From Actinobacillus minor NM305 (GTDB lineage Bacteria > Pseudomonadota > Gammaproteobacteria > Enterobacterales > Pasteurellaceae): a DNA stretch of 64,000 bases. Location of the stretch: assembly GCF_000175195.1 (NCBI RefSeq), contig NZ_ACQL01000085.1:62001-126000 (forward strand). The letters are read 5' to 3'. Below, piece by piece: positions 28,599 to 37,853 of this stretch; within the stretch, counting starts at the first letter, position 1, and every line of letters begins with the position of its first letter. Made by a program: the position numbers and the translations under genes. The notes under the pieces were generated by a model that was not told where the DNA came from, did not search any database, and saw nothing but the letters and a program-made list of their open reading frames with translations.

Positions 28599-29729
28599 AT
28601 GTTTCCTTACATAATTACATTTCTTTTATCTACTCTGCTATTGTTTTTTTCCGATAGAGTTAAAGTAAATCAAAGAAATTATATTGTTATTCTAGCGCTA
28701 ATTTTGCCTGCTGTACTTGCAGCTTTTAGGGCGAATAATATTGGTACTGATGTTGAAGTCTATTTAAATCCCATCATAAATGCGGCACTTGAGACTTCCT
28801 CTTTTGATGAGTATTTGAATTTTGAATGGTTTGGAGAATGGCGACCTGTTTTGGTTAGTGAGTTTGAGATAGGATTCACCACACTCGTATATTTTATTGC
28901 AAATTCTTTTGGAGTGACATGGACTAAATTCATTCTTCAATTGCTAATCATTTTTCCTATTTATATTGCTATTAAAAAATACAATAAATACCCAGCCTGG
29001 TTGGGGATGTTGGTTTTTTACCTAATGATGTATAATTCTACTTTGAATATGATTAGGCAATCTATAGCTATTTCTTTTATATTATTGGCTATTGTTTACT
29101 TTTTGGAAAATAAAAAGAAGTATTTCATTATTAGTTTCTTAATAGCGGTACTATTTCATAAAACGGCTTTTATATTATTGGTAATTGTGGCGCTTTATTA
29201 CTGGATAAGATTGAAATCATTACACCACAAGACGATTATCTATTCAGAGCTTTATAAGGTCTTTATCGTAATTTTATTGGCAGTTTGTGGACTATTTTCA
29301 ATAAATTTAATTGCAAAGTTATTAAGTCTAATAGGTTACGATTCCTATTTGAATTATTTAGAAGGTAAATTTTATTTTCTTCCTAATCAACTAGCATATC
29401 ATGCCCCAATTTTTTTACTTATTTGCTATAATTGGAAAAAATGGAATTCTTACGAATATAATGCTAGATTTTTCCTAGCGCTATTTGTTTTGATGTTAGT
29501 ATGTTTACAACTTAGAAGCATCAATATGTACTTAGGAAGAGTTGCAAGCTTTTTTGGGTGCTTTTCGGTGTTAATCTACCCTTCTCTTTGTTACACTAGT
29601 CGTAGCCAAACAAAGCGTTTTTTAATGATTAGTTATTTGATTATTTATCTTGGTATTTATTGGTACCAATATTATGTAATAAATGGTATTGATGCTACCA
29701 TACCATATCTAATGCTGCTAGAGGAATAA
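28599..29729 (+). CDS. wzy: EpsG-like O-antigen polymerase (Wzy role)
   Basis: A 376-residue protein with about ten membrane spans. The early segment AAFRANNIGTDVEVYLNP (about residues 41-58) and the MLVFYLMMYNSTLNMIRQSIAISFILLA segment are typical of the EpsG family, which contains Wzy-type polysaccharide polymerases. It would join repeat units in the periplasm. It sits among glycosyltransferases and before the flippase, as expected for a Wzy-dependent locus. Symbol by role, since Wzy sequences diverge strongly. Confidence 0.8.
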   Translation: MFPYIITFLLSTLLLFFSDRVKVNQRNYIVILALILPAVLAAFRANNIGTDVEVYLNPIINAALETSSFDEYLNFEWFGEWRPVLVSEFEIGFTTLVYFIANSFGVTWTKFILQLLIIFPIYIAIKKYNKYPAWLGMLVFYLMMYNSTLNMIRQSIAISFILLAIVYFLENKKKYFIISFLIAVLFHKTAFILLVIVALYYWIRLKSLHHKTIIYSELYKVFIVILLAVCGLFSINLIAKLLSLIGYDSYLNYLEGKFYFLPNQLAYHAPIFLLICYNWKKWNSYEYNARFFLALFVLMLVCLQLRSINMYLGRVASFFGCFSVLIYPSLCYTSRSQTKRFLMISYLIIYLGIYWYQYYVINGIDATIPYLMLLEE

Positions 29730-29731
29730 TA

Positions 29732-30832
29732 ATGGATATTTTTGTTCGTGGTTTTTTTCATATTAATTTAGGTGATGATTTATTTTTATATATGCTAGCA
29801 AAGCGTTATCCTCAACATAAATTCCATGTGATTCTTAATAGTGAATATACTAGTGTATTTCGAGATCAAGATAATATAATTATTCACTCATATCACAAAA
29901 TAAGACGTGCCTTAGACCGTATTCTAATCAAATATGGTCAAGATTTTTATACAACAATTGAGAAAAAATGCCAATTAAATGTTGTAATTGGCGGCTCTAT
30001 TTTTCAGGAGGGGGAGAATGATTTTGGGGCGTATGAACGATTAGCACAAATGCCTTGTTTAAATCCAACTTATATTTTGGGAGCTAATTTTGGACCTTAT
30101 ACGACAGAGAAGTATCGATTACTTGTTCAGGACTATTTATCTTTAGCGAAGGACGTATGTTTTCGTGATAAATGGTCTCAAGAAAAATTCTCAGAACTAT
30201 CAAATATTAGATTTGCACCAGATATAGTACTGGGGCTTAATAATATTATTTCATTTAATAAAGAAGTGAAAAAACAAGTTTTTATTTCCGTAATAGATTA
30301 TTCAAGAAAGCCTGGTGTCTCTGAAGATAAAGTCACTCAATATGAACAGTTTATCCTTAATTGCATTAATTATTATAGCCAGTTAGATTACGATGTAATT
30401 TTATCTTCGTTTTGTAAAATGGAGGGCGATGAGGAGGCTATAAAAAGATTAAGACATAAAATTACTAACGATATAAACTTTTCTATTTTGAATTATACTG
30501 GTGATAATTGGAAAGAGTTAGTCAATGCGATTCAAAACTCCATGTTAGTAATTGCTTCAAGATTTCATGCGATGATATTGGCTGGGGGAGCAAGGGTACC
30601 TGTATTTCCTATCGCATACAACAAAAAATTTAGCCAGTTTCTTGATGATTTTAATTTATCCTCTTATTGTATCTCAATGGAAGAATTAGTTAACAAGAAA
30701 CCAGAGAAAATGGATTATTTTTTGTTTAATAATATTGAAGAAATTAGCAATAATGCTAATAAACATTTTATTAAATTAGATGAACTCCTATTGGGAGATG
30801 GTTGCGAGAATAATGAAAGAATCTACAAATAG
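29732..30832 (+). CDS. Polysaccharide pyruvyl transferase family protein
   Basis: A 366-residue protein with the family's N-terminal NLGDDLFLYML, the central VVIGGSIFQEG, and the C-terminal ASRFHAMILAGGARVPVFPIAYNKK segment holding the conserved Arg-His. Members add ketal-linked pyruvate from phosphoenolpyruvate to sugars; some relatives act in other transfers. A pyruvylated sugar in the O-antigen is therefore possible. It starts two bases after the polymerase gene, and its 3' end overlaps the flippase gene. Confidence 0.78.
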   Translation: MDIFVRGFFHINLGDDLFLYMLAKRYPQHKFHVILNSEYTSVFRDQDNIIIHSYHKIRRALDRILIKYGQDFYTTIEKKCQLNVVIGGSIFQEGENDFGAYERLAQMPCLNPTYILGANFGPYTTEKYRLLVQDYLSLAKDVCFRDKWSQEKFSELSNIRFAPDIVLGLNNIISFNKEVKKQVFISVIDYSRKPGVSEDKVTQYEQFILNCINYYSQLDYDVILSSFCKMEGDEEAIKRLRHKITNDINFSILNYTGDNWKELVNAIQNSMLVIASRFHAMILAGGARVPVFPIAYNKKFSQFLDDFNLSSYCISMEELVNKKPEKMDYFLFNNIEEISNNANKHFIKLDELLLGDGCENNERIYK

Positions 30833-32291
30833 GAAAAAAGTTTTTCAGTTAATAACAATGATTTTGTTAACTAGCTGTTCGCAAATTGTCGCTCTTTATA
30901 AGTCTAAGTTTACAGCTGTGACTTTTGGGGCGACAGATTATATGGATGCCTACAATTTTTCATTGGGAATAGCTTCGTTTGTTTTTTCTCTAGTTACAGC
31001 TGGAATTACCACTATTATTATTCCTGCATATGTAAAGAAAGTATCTTTACGAGTAGTCAATACGTTTATTACTATTACCTATGGTAGCGTTATTCTAATC
31101 GCATTAATTATTCTAAATTTTCGTATTCCTTTCATCTCCTTTTTCACAGAGCGCGGTGATAATTTTGTTTCTATTGCCTCAACTCTTTTAATTATATCAT
31201 TTATTATTCAGGGTATTACTGCTTTTTTAGCAGTGACGGCTGCTTATTATCAATGTGAAAATAGGTATAACACCCCTAAGTTTATCGTTCTTTTAGTTAA
31301 TTTATTTGTACTTATCACTTTGTTATTTGGTGAAATAAATAATATTCGCGCCTATTTCTCTCTTTTACTTATAGCTGCACTAATGAACTTGATTTTAGAT
31401 ATCATATGTGCAGTTACAATCGGGTTTAGATATACATTGTGTTTTGATATAAAAAATAAAGAACTTATGAACATGATGAAAACATTCTTTCCTGTATTGC
31501 TAGCTTCAAGCGTTTATCAGTTTCAACTTGTTATAGGGACGACTGTTGCCACAAATTTACCTGAAGGACAAGTAACGATATTAAGTTACTCATCACAAAT
31601 TATCACTCTAGTCAATGCTGTAATTATTGGAAATTTGACTACATATGTATATCCCAAAATTCTAGCCAAGTTAGAAGACATCTGTATTCTCAGTTATTTT
31701 TGGGATTATTGTATATTATTTCATGCTATTTTAATGTTAATTATTGCCGGTTTTATAAATGTAGGATTAGAATTTGTATCATTGTTATTTCTAGGAGGGA
31801 AGTTTACACAGGATAATGTCAATATTTTATATTTTTGTGCATGTGTATTTATTTTTTCTCAGCAATTTTATATCCTTATTGATCTAATTTATAAATATTT
31901 CTATGCTCATGGTAATACAAAGGATACATTCAGAAATAGTATTACAGCTAGTAGCTTAAATATTATTCTTACTTTATTTCTTGTAAAATTTTGGGGCATA
32001 TATGGTATTGTGCTAGTTTCATCCTTGACTGGTTTTTTCTCATTGAGTACAATTCTCTTAAGATTTAAAAAGAGATTTGGTTTAGGGATTAGGTTTCATT
32101 TTATTCTTCTTGAATTAGGAAAGAATTTGTTTTCGATGATAGGTACTGTTTTGATTATTCAATGGATGAAGTCTATTTACATTATTGCGGATACAATAAT
32201 TTCTATATTAGTATATGGGATATTATCAATATTGGTATATGTAATGCTCTCTTTATTATTAAGAACTAGAATAAAACAAATTAGATTATAG
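30813..32291 (+). CDS. wzx: Wzx/MurJ-like O-antigen flippase
   Basis: A 492-residue MOP-superfamily exporter with about 13-14 membrane spans and MurJ-like features (FTAVTFGATDYMDAYNFSLGIASFVFSLVTAGITTIIIPAY, about residues 33-73). It would flip the lipid-linked repeat unit to the periplasm. The frame is open from 30780, but the ATG at 30813 gives a conventional cytoplasmic N-terminus (MKESTNRKKVFQL) and a 20-base overlap with the preceding gene; the precise start is uncertain. AT-rich like its neighbours. Confidence 0.82.
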   Translation: MKESTNRKKVFQLITMILLTSCSQIVALYKSKFTAVTFGATDYMDAYNFSLGIASFVFSLVTAGITTIIIPAYVKKVSLRVVNTFITITYGSVILIALIILNFRIPFISFFTERGDNFVSIASTLLIISFIIQGITAFLAVTAAYYQCENRYNTPKFIVLLVNLFVLITLLFGEINNIRAYFSLLLIAALMNLILDIICAVTIGFRYTLCFDIKNKELMNMMKTFFPVLLASSVYQFQLVIGTTVATNLPEGQVTILSYSSQIITLVNAVIIGNLTTYVYPKILAKLEDICILSYFWDYCILFHAILMLIIAGFINVGLEFVSLLFLGGKFTQDNVNILYFCACVFIFSQQFYILIDLIYKYFYAHGNTKDTFRNSITASSLNIILTLFLVKFWGIYGIVLVSSLTGFFSLSTILLRFKKRFGLGIRFHFILLELGKNLFSMIGTVLIIQWMKSIYIIADTIISILVYGILSILVYVMLSLLLRTRIKQIRL

Positions 32292-32312
32292 ATATTAATT
32301 TGGATGGTGAGA

Positions 32313-33263
32313 ATGAAAATATTATTAAATATATTAAGAAAATATAAGGCTTTTGATATTATGAAACAATATTTAAGGGCAAGAGTGTTACTATTTGCAA
32401 TTACTGAATTATTGAGATTAGGTACGTCAAGGCAAGCTTTAGAGTTGTTGCGTGAAGCTGTGAGTTTGAAAATCCAGCAAAAGTTAAAAAGAAGATATAG
32501 TGCTGCGCTTAGGAATATTTCTTCAAGTTCTACTTTAGGTGATAGTTCTAATAAAATATGGATTTGTTGGTTTCAGGGGATAGATAATGCTCCTGATATT
32601 GTAAAAGTATGCGTTAATAGTATTTACCGTAATTTTAAGGAGTATGATATTGTTGTAATAACTGAACATAATCGAAAAGATTATGTTCAATTTCCTGATT
32701 TTATTGAAGAGAAAATCTCAAATAAACAAATTACGCTTACACACTTATCCGATTTATTAAGACTAGAATTGTTAATCAAATATGGGGGGATTTGGATTGA
32801 TTCAACCGTTTTTGTATCTGAGTCTAATATACCTAATGAAATTTTGAGGGCAGACTTATTTTTATATCAAGAACTAAAGCCTAGTTCTGATGGTCATAGC
32901 CTTCCCATTTCTAGTTGGTTTATTGTATCAAAAAGAAATCATCCCATTTTATTAGCAACGCAACAAATGCTATATGAATATTGGAAAAAAAATACTTTTT
33001 TAATTGATTATTTCTTATTACATCATTTTATGAATATTTCAAAAGAGTATTTTAATCAATTGTGGAGTAATGTACCTAAATATTCAAATTCCATACCACA
33101 CTTATTACAGTTAGAACTCTTTGAAAAATATTCAGAAGAACGATTAAATAATATATTAAGACTCACATCAATCCATAAATTATCATACAAATTTTCTGAG
33201 GAAAATTTTCAAAAAAAAGATACTTTTTTTGAAAGAGTAATTAAAAACAGAATAAAACAGTAA
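32313..33263 (+). CDS. Capsular-polysaccharide-synthesis/GT32-type glycosyltransferase
   Basis: A 316-residue glycosyltransferase of the DXD-sugar-binding (GT32-like, Caps_synth) group. KIWICWFQGIDNAPDIVKVCVNSI near residues 83-106 starts the core, and LLRLELLIKYGGIWIDSTVF near residues 146-165 holds the DXD-type metal site. The start is uncertain: ATG at 32304 is in frame, but the ATG at 32313 has GGATGG at better spacing. The N-terminal 75 residues are basic and helical without a recognised domain. Third transferase of the cassette. Confidence 0.8.
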   Translation: MKILLNILRKYKAFDIMKQYLRARVLLFAITELLRLGTSRQALELLREAVSLKIQQKLKRRYSAALRNISSSSTLGDSSNKIWICWFQGIDNAPDIVKVCVNSIYRNFKEYDIVVITEHNRKDYVQFPDFIEEKISNKQITLTHLSDLLRLELLIKYGGIWIDSTVFVSESNIPNEILRADLFLYQELKPSSDGHSLPISSWFIVSKRNHPILLATQQMLYEYWKKNTFLIDYFLLHHFMNISKEYFNQLWSNVPKYSNSIPHLLQLELFEKYSEERLNNILRLTSIHKLSYKFSEENFQKKDTFFERVIKNRIKQ

Positions 33264-33269
33264 TTATAT

Positions 33270-34802
33270 ATGAAACACTCAAAACGAAATGCTATTATTT
33301 TAGCCGCTGGCTTTGGTATGAGAATGGTACCAATTAATACGGCACAACCGAAAGCATTATTATCAGTGAATGGCGAAGTTTTAATTGAAAGATTAATTTG
33401 TCAGTTACATGAAGCTGGTATTAAAGATATAAAAGTTGTTGTTGGCTATATGAAAGAAATGTTTCAGTATCTAGAAAGTAAATATGATATTGATTTAGTA
33501 GAGAGCCCTCAATATAGCGATAGCAACAACCTTTATTCGTTATCTTTGGTTGCTGAAAACATTTCTGATACATTTATTCTGCCTTGTGATATTTGGTGCT
33601 TGAAAAATCCTTTTATAGCAGATTATCAACATTCCTTCTATATAATGTATGATGAGCAAATACATTGCGAGAAAGAATATTGGAAAATGATGACTGGTAT
33701 TGCTTATATTGCTCAAGAAGATGCTGAGAAATTAAGAAATTCTATGCGTGCTGTTGCAATAGATGATGTAAATAATCTCGCCTTTTGGGAGGAGGCTTTA
33801 TATGATGAAAATAAACTATGGCTTTCACCGTACTTTATTTCCAAACAAATGATTCATCAAATCAATACTTTTGAAGATTTGAGAGCGTTAGATAGTAAAT
33901 CAGAACATTTACAATCAGATGCAATAGATGTGATTTGTAAAGTTTTTCAGGTTAATCCAAGTAGTATTATAGGAATTAAAGCACTAAAAAAAGGAATGAC
34001 AAATCGTTCTTTCCTTTTTTCTTGCAATGGTAATCAATATATTATGCGAATCCCAGGTGAAGGAACAGATATGCTTATTAATCGGCATCAGGAAACCTCT
34101 GTTTATTCAGTACTGATGAATACTGGTGTTTGTGATGATGTGCTTTATATTAACCCCAAAAATGGTTATAAAATTACTAGATTTTTAGAGGAAGCTAGGA
34201 GTTGTAATCCTTATTGTGAACAAGATGTACAAAATTGTATGATGAAATTAAAATGCTTTCATCAATTAAACTTACATGTTGATCATGAGTTTGATATTTT
34301 TGGTCAAATTGAATTTTATCAAGGCTTATTAAAAGAAAAACAATCTATTTATCAAGATTATCAAAAGATAAAAAATTGTATTTTTAATTTCTCTTCATTT
34401 ATTGAAAAATATACTGAGAAAAAAGTTCTTTCGCATATAGATGCTATTCCTGATAATTTTCTGCTTTATTCAAAAGATGGAAAAGGAGAGGTTTGTTTAA
34501 TTGATTGGGAATATGCAGGTATGCAAGATCCTCATGTCGATATTGCTATGTTTGCAATTTATTCTGGGTATGATAGAAAGAATATTGATCATCTGATAGA
34601 CATTTATTTTGAAAATAAATGCTCTAAAGAAGTTCGTTTGAAAATTTATGCTTATGTTGCTGCTTGCGGTTTACTATGGAGTAATTGGTGTGAGTATAAG
34701 CGGATACTAGGTATTGAGTTTGGTGAATATGCTCATCGCCAATACAGCTATGCAAGAGAGTATAGTGCATTGGTAATACAATTATTAGATGAAGAAAAAT
34801 GA
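33270..34802 (+). CDS. licCA: Bifunctional phosphocholine cytidylyltransferase-choline kinase (LicC-LicA fusion)
   Basis: A 510-residue fusion. Residues 1-220 are a sugar-nucleotidyltransferase fold close to LicC (IILAAGFGMRM, QPKALLS, and the active-site aspartate region LPCDIW). Residues about 225-510 are a choline/ethanolamine-kinase-type phosphotransferase with the catalytic SHIDAIPDN and the metal-binding LIDWEYAGMQDPHVD. Treponema denticola has a known LicCA enzyme of this order. It would phosphorylate imported choline and could make CDP-choline. A separate LicC is also encoded at 35744. No CAAT repeats are present at the 5' end, unlike Haemophilus licA. The stop overlaps the licB start. 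Confidence 0.87.
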   Translation: MKHSKRNAIILAAGFGMRMVPINTAQPKALLSVNGEVLIERLICQLHEAGIKDIKVVVGYMKEMFQYLESKYDIDLVESPQYSDSNNLYSLSLVAENISDTFILPCDIWCLKNPFIADYQHSFYIMYDEQIHCEKEYWKMMTGIAYIAQEDAEKLRNSMRAVAIDDVNNLAFWEEALYDENKLWLSPYFISKQMIHQINTFEDLRALDSKSEHLQSDAIDVICKVFQVNPSSIIGIKALKKGMTNRSFLFSCNGNQYIMRIPGEGTDMLINRHQETSVYSVLMNTGVCDDVLYINPKNGYKITRFLEEARSCNPYCEQDVQNCMMKLKCFHQLNLHVDHEFDIFGQIEFYQGLLKEKQSIYQDYQKIKNCIFNFSSFIEKYTEKKVLSHIDAIPDNFLLYSKDGKGEVCLIDWEYAGMQDPHVDIAMFAIYSGYDRKNIDHLIDIYFENKCSKEVRLKIYAYVAACGLLWSNWCEYKRILGIEFGEYAHRQYSYAREYSALVIQLLDEEK

Positions 34803-35725
34803 TTATGACGGAGACTCTTAGTGGCGTATTGCAAGGTTTACTATCGGGAATGCTATGGGGGTTAGATACTAGTTTAAATGCTTTAGTTTTAACTCTTAAC
34901 CCTTTCATTCTAGATGATCCTAGACTGATATCATCAGCATTACTATTAGCTTTTTTTCATGATTTCTTTTCGGCAATTTTTTTGACGGGAGATATTGTTT
35001 TACGCCAAAAAGAGAAATTATTTATCGCTATATTAAGAAATAAGAGTACTTATTTTGTAGCTTTCTCTGCTTTGTTTGCGGGACCAATCGGGATGCAAGC
35101 TTATCTATATGCGGTAAATTCAATAGGAGCAGGCTTAACAGCTACAATTTCTGCAATTTATCCGGCTCTTGCTGCTCTTTTAGGTGCTATCTTTTTTAAA
35201 GATTATTTAACAAAGCGGGGAGGGGTTGGGTTAAGCTTGGTAATCCTAGCTGTTATTGCATTAGGATCCGGTCAATTGGATATTTCAAATAATTTATTTT
35301 TTGGGGGGATTGCCGCATTTCTTTGTGCAGGCAGTTGGGCGGCCGAAAGTATTATTATTGCTTATGGCATAAAAGAGAAATTACAACCTAAACAGGCATT
35401 ATTGATTCGCCAATGGACTTGTTGTCTAGCCTATTTGGGACTTATGTCTTTTGAAGGAAATATTTCGTATAGCTTATCAATAATCTTTGAAACCCAAATA
35501 ATCTTTTTAATATTAGCTGTGGCTATGATTGGCACAATGTCTTATCTTTGTTATTATTCTGCAATAGATAAGGTCGGTCCAGTTAAAGCAACAGGGATGA
35601 ATGTTACGTACTCTATTTGGACAGCTATTTTTTCATTATTTATTTTTGGTGGGAATTTAGATATTAAATTAGTTATTTGTGGAATGCTTATTATTATTGG
35701 TACATTATTTGTAATTAAGAATTAA
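34799..35725 (+). CDS. licB: Choline permease LicB (DMT superfamily)
   Basis: A 308-residue inner-membrane protein with ten predicted spans in two EamA repeats. MQAYLYAVNSIGAGLTATISAIYPALAALLGAIFFKD at about residues 99-135 is the signature region of the LicB choline-uptake permeases. It supplies choline to the LicA kinase domain encoded immediately upstream; the ATG overlaps that gene's TGA (ATGA), implying translational coupling. A second ATG two codons on is an equally good start. Confidence 0.88.
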   Translation: MIMTETLSGVLQGLLSGMLWGLDTSLNALVLTLNPFILDDPRLISSALLLAFFHDFFSAIFLTGDIVLRQKEKLFIAILRNKSTYFVAFSALFAGPIGMQAYLYAVNSIGAGLTATISAIYPALAALLGAIFFKDYLTKRGGVGLSLVILAVIALGSGQLDISNNLFFGGIAAFLCAGSWAAESIIIAYGIKEKLQPKQALLIRQWTCCLAYLGLMSFEGNISYSLSIIFETQIIFLILAVAMIGTMSYLCYYSAIDKVGPVKATGMNVTYSIWTAIFSLFIFGGNLDIKLVICGMLIIIGTLFVIKN

Positions 35726-35743
35726 ACTATAAGTAGGAATAAT

Positions 35744-36445
35744 ATGCGTGCAATTATTTTAGCTGCTGGAATGGGGACGAGGCTACGTCCATTAACTTTA
35801 ACAACACCCAAATCTTTAATTGAAATCAATAATATAACTCTGATTGAAAGACAAATTCTGTTTCTAAAGGAAATTGGAATAGATGAGATTATTGTTGTAA
35901 CTGGGTATTTAGCCGATAAATTCAGTTTCTTAGCTGAGAAGTATGGTGTAAAATTAATTTATAATGATAAATATAATGTATATAATAATTTCTATACTAT
36001 GTATTTAGTTAGAGAGTTCTTAAGTGACGCTTATGTGATTGATGCTGATAATTATTTATTTGATAACTTTTTGGATGCAAAAATAACTTGTTCAACTTAT
36101 TTCTCAGCATATAAAATTGGTTTTAAAAATGAGTGGTTACTAAAAACAGATTCTAAAAATAGAGTTAAAGAAATTATTGTTTCCAGTGGCGAAGGTTCAA
36201 TTATGTCAGGGGTTTCTTACTGGGATAAGAGAACAGGTGAGTTTTTACAAAATATTTTGGAAGAAAAATTCTATGAAGGAGAGTTTGCTGATTTATATTG
36301 GGATGATTTAGTTAAGGATTATATATCAAATATAACAGTCTATAAAAGAGATATCCCTACAAACTCAATATTTGAAGTAGATAACTTGGATGATTTACAA
36401 AATTTAAGGGAATATTGTTGTGATGCATCTTTTCCTAAATGCTAA
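35744..36445 (+). CDS. licC: CTP:phosphocholine cytidylyltransferase LicC
   Basis: A 233-residue nucleotidyltransferase making CDP-choline. MRAIILAAGMGTRLRPLTLTTPKSLIEI carries the CTP-binding signature (residues 1-28), VVTGYLADKF and YNNFYTMYLV follow, and VIDADNYLF near residue 104 has the metal-binding aspartates. By memory it resembles pneumococcal LicC more than Haemophilus LicC. It duplicates the N-terminal activity of the LicC-LicA fusion encoded upstream. Eighteen bases after licB, same AT-rich style. Confidence 0.92.
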   Translation: MRAIILAAGMGTRLRPLTLTTPKSLIEINNITLIERQILFLKEIGIDEIIVVTGYLADKFSFLAEKYGVKLIYNDKYNVYNNFYTMYLVREFLSDAYVIDADNYLFDNFLDAKITCSTYFSAYKIGFKNEWLLKTDSKNRVKEIIVSSGEGSIMSGVSYWDKRTGEFLQNILEEKFYEGEFADLYWDDLVKDYISNITVYKRDIPTNSIFEVDNLDDLQNLREYCCDASFPKC

Positions 36446-36506
36446 AAAATAGTTAATGACATATTTTATTATGATTTCTTTGAATTATTACTAAAAAAGG
36501 ATTGAT

Positions 36507-37826
36507 ATGAGTAAGAAATATATTTCATTTTTAGTGTTGTTGAGCTCTGATCTTATCTCAATATTTATAGCTATCTTAATTTCTATATATATTCGTAATA
36601 ATATTTTGAATAATTTTATACCTTTTGAGCCTGTGTCATATTGGGATTATCTAATATATCCCTTCCCTTATGTTATGATTATTGTACTATTTTCCTACTT
36701 TGGCTTATATTATAGACGCTATGATGTTTGGCAGGAGATGTTTTTTATTTTTAAAATATGTTTTGTTTCTTTCATTATTGTGTTTGCAACCTTAGCGTTA
36801 GGAAAAAATATTGAATATTACTCAAGAACTGTATTGATTTTAACGTTTGTTTTTGCTTCTTTAGTTTTGCCCATAACTAGAAAGGTTGTTAAAAATAAGT
36901 TATTTGAGGTTGGGATATGGAGGAAAAAAATAAAGATTTTTGGGGAAGTAGATGAGCTAGATAAAAAACTAATTACTTCTCCATATATAGGTTATGAACT
37001 TACTAAAGGAGGAGATTATGAAGCTTTATTTCTTTCTAGTTCTAATGTGGAACCTATAAAATTAAATAAAATTATCGAAACAAATGTAAAAAATCATAAA
37101 GAGATTTTATTTATACCTGTGTTAAAGCAATATGATTTCACACAAGCAGTTCTTTATCATAATTTTAATGCCAGAGTAAATTTATTTGCATTAAAAAATA
37201 GGCTGTTAAGTAAAAAAAATAATTTTTTAAAGATGGTATTAGATTATACATTATCCCTAATGTCTTTTCCCCTTTGGGGCGGAGTTATTCTTATCGTTGC
37301 AATAATGATGAAAATTAGAGAGCCTAAGGGAAATGTGTTCTTCTTACAAGAGCGATTAGGCAATAATGGAAAAGTATTTTATTGCTATAAATTCAGAACA
37401 ATGATTTCTGATCAAAAATTCATGCAGCAGTGGTTAATTGACAATCCACATGAAAAACTCTACTACGATACTTATCATAAATATATGAATGATCCTAGAA
37501 TTACTAAGCTTGGGCATTTTCTTCGTAAAACATCTTTAGATGAGTTACCTCAACTTTTCAATGTGTTAAAAGGCGAGATGAGTTTGGTTGGAAATCGCCC
37601 ATATATGATTACTGAAAAAAAGAAAATGGGGAAATTTGCCGATATTATTTTAGCAACAAAGCCAGGAATTACAGGATTATGGCAAGTAAGCGGGCGTAGT
37701 GATGTTTCATTTGATGAGCGTCTAAATATTGATTCGTGGTATATTAAAAATTGGTCTTTATGGAATGATATTGTGATATTGTTAAAAACAATCGGCGTTG
37801 TTTTAAAGCGTGATGGCGCTTCGTAA
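36507..37826 (+). CDS. wbaP: WbaP/WcaJ-type undecaprenyl-phosphate sugar-1-phosphate transferase
   Basis: A 439-residue polyprenol-phosphate hexose-1-phosphate transferase that starts the O-antigen unit on undecaprenyl phosphate. Four to five N-terminal spans (residues 1-130), a linking soluble domain, a re-entrant membrane helix near residue 245-270 (LDYTLSLMSFPLWGGVILIV), then the catalytic domain with YKFRTM, RKTSLDELPQLFNVLKGEMSLVGNRPY and GLWQVSGRSDVSFDER. The usual donor is UDP-galactose or UDP-glucose, not readable here. Last gene of the AT-rich cassette. Confidence 0.9.
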   Translation: MSKKYISFLVLLSSDLISIFIAILISIYIRNNILNNFIPFEPVSYWDYLIYPFPYVMIIVLFSYFGLYYRRYDVWQEMFFIFKICFVSFIIVFATLALGKNIEYYSRTVLILTFVFASLVLPITRKVVKNKLFEVGIWRKKIKIFGEVDELDKKLITSPYIGYELTKGGDYEALFLSSSNVEPIKLNKIIETNVKNHKEILFIPVLKQYDFTQAVLYHNFNARVNLFALKNRLLSKKNNFLKMVLDYTLSLMSFPLWGGVILIVAIMMKIREPKGNVFFLQERLGNNGKVFYCYKFRTMISDQKFMQQWLIDNPHEKLYYDTYHKYMNDPRITKLGHFLRKTSLDELPQLFNVLKGEMSLVGNRPYMITEKKKMGKFADIILATKPGITGLWQVSGRSDVSFDERLNIDSWYIKNWSLWNDIVILLKTIGVVLKRDGAS

Positions 37827-37853
37827 TAATCAATAACTTTGAGTATATGTAAT

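Noticed and set aside
28599-29729. Reading the EpsG-like protein as a transporter
   Set aside because: The early IGTD motif region and the locus context fit a Wzy-type polymerase better.
26704-36445. Search for CAAT or other tetranucleotide phase-variation repeats in the lic genes
   Set aside because: No tandem repeat tract was seen at any start codon; only ordinary short A or T runs occur.
37839-37853. TTG start for the GmrSD-like protein
   Set aside because: The ATG at 37854 begins the conserved region and TTG starts are rare; five extra residues add nothing to the domain.
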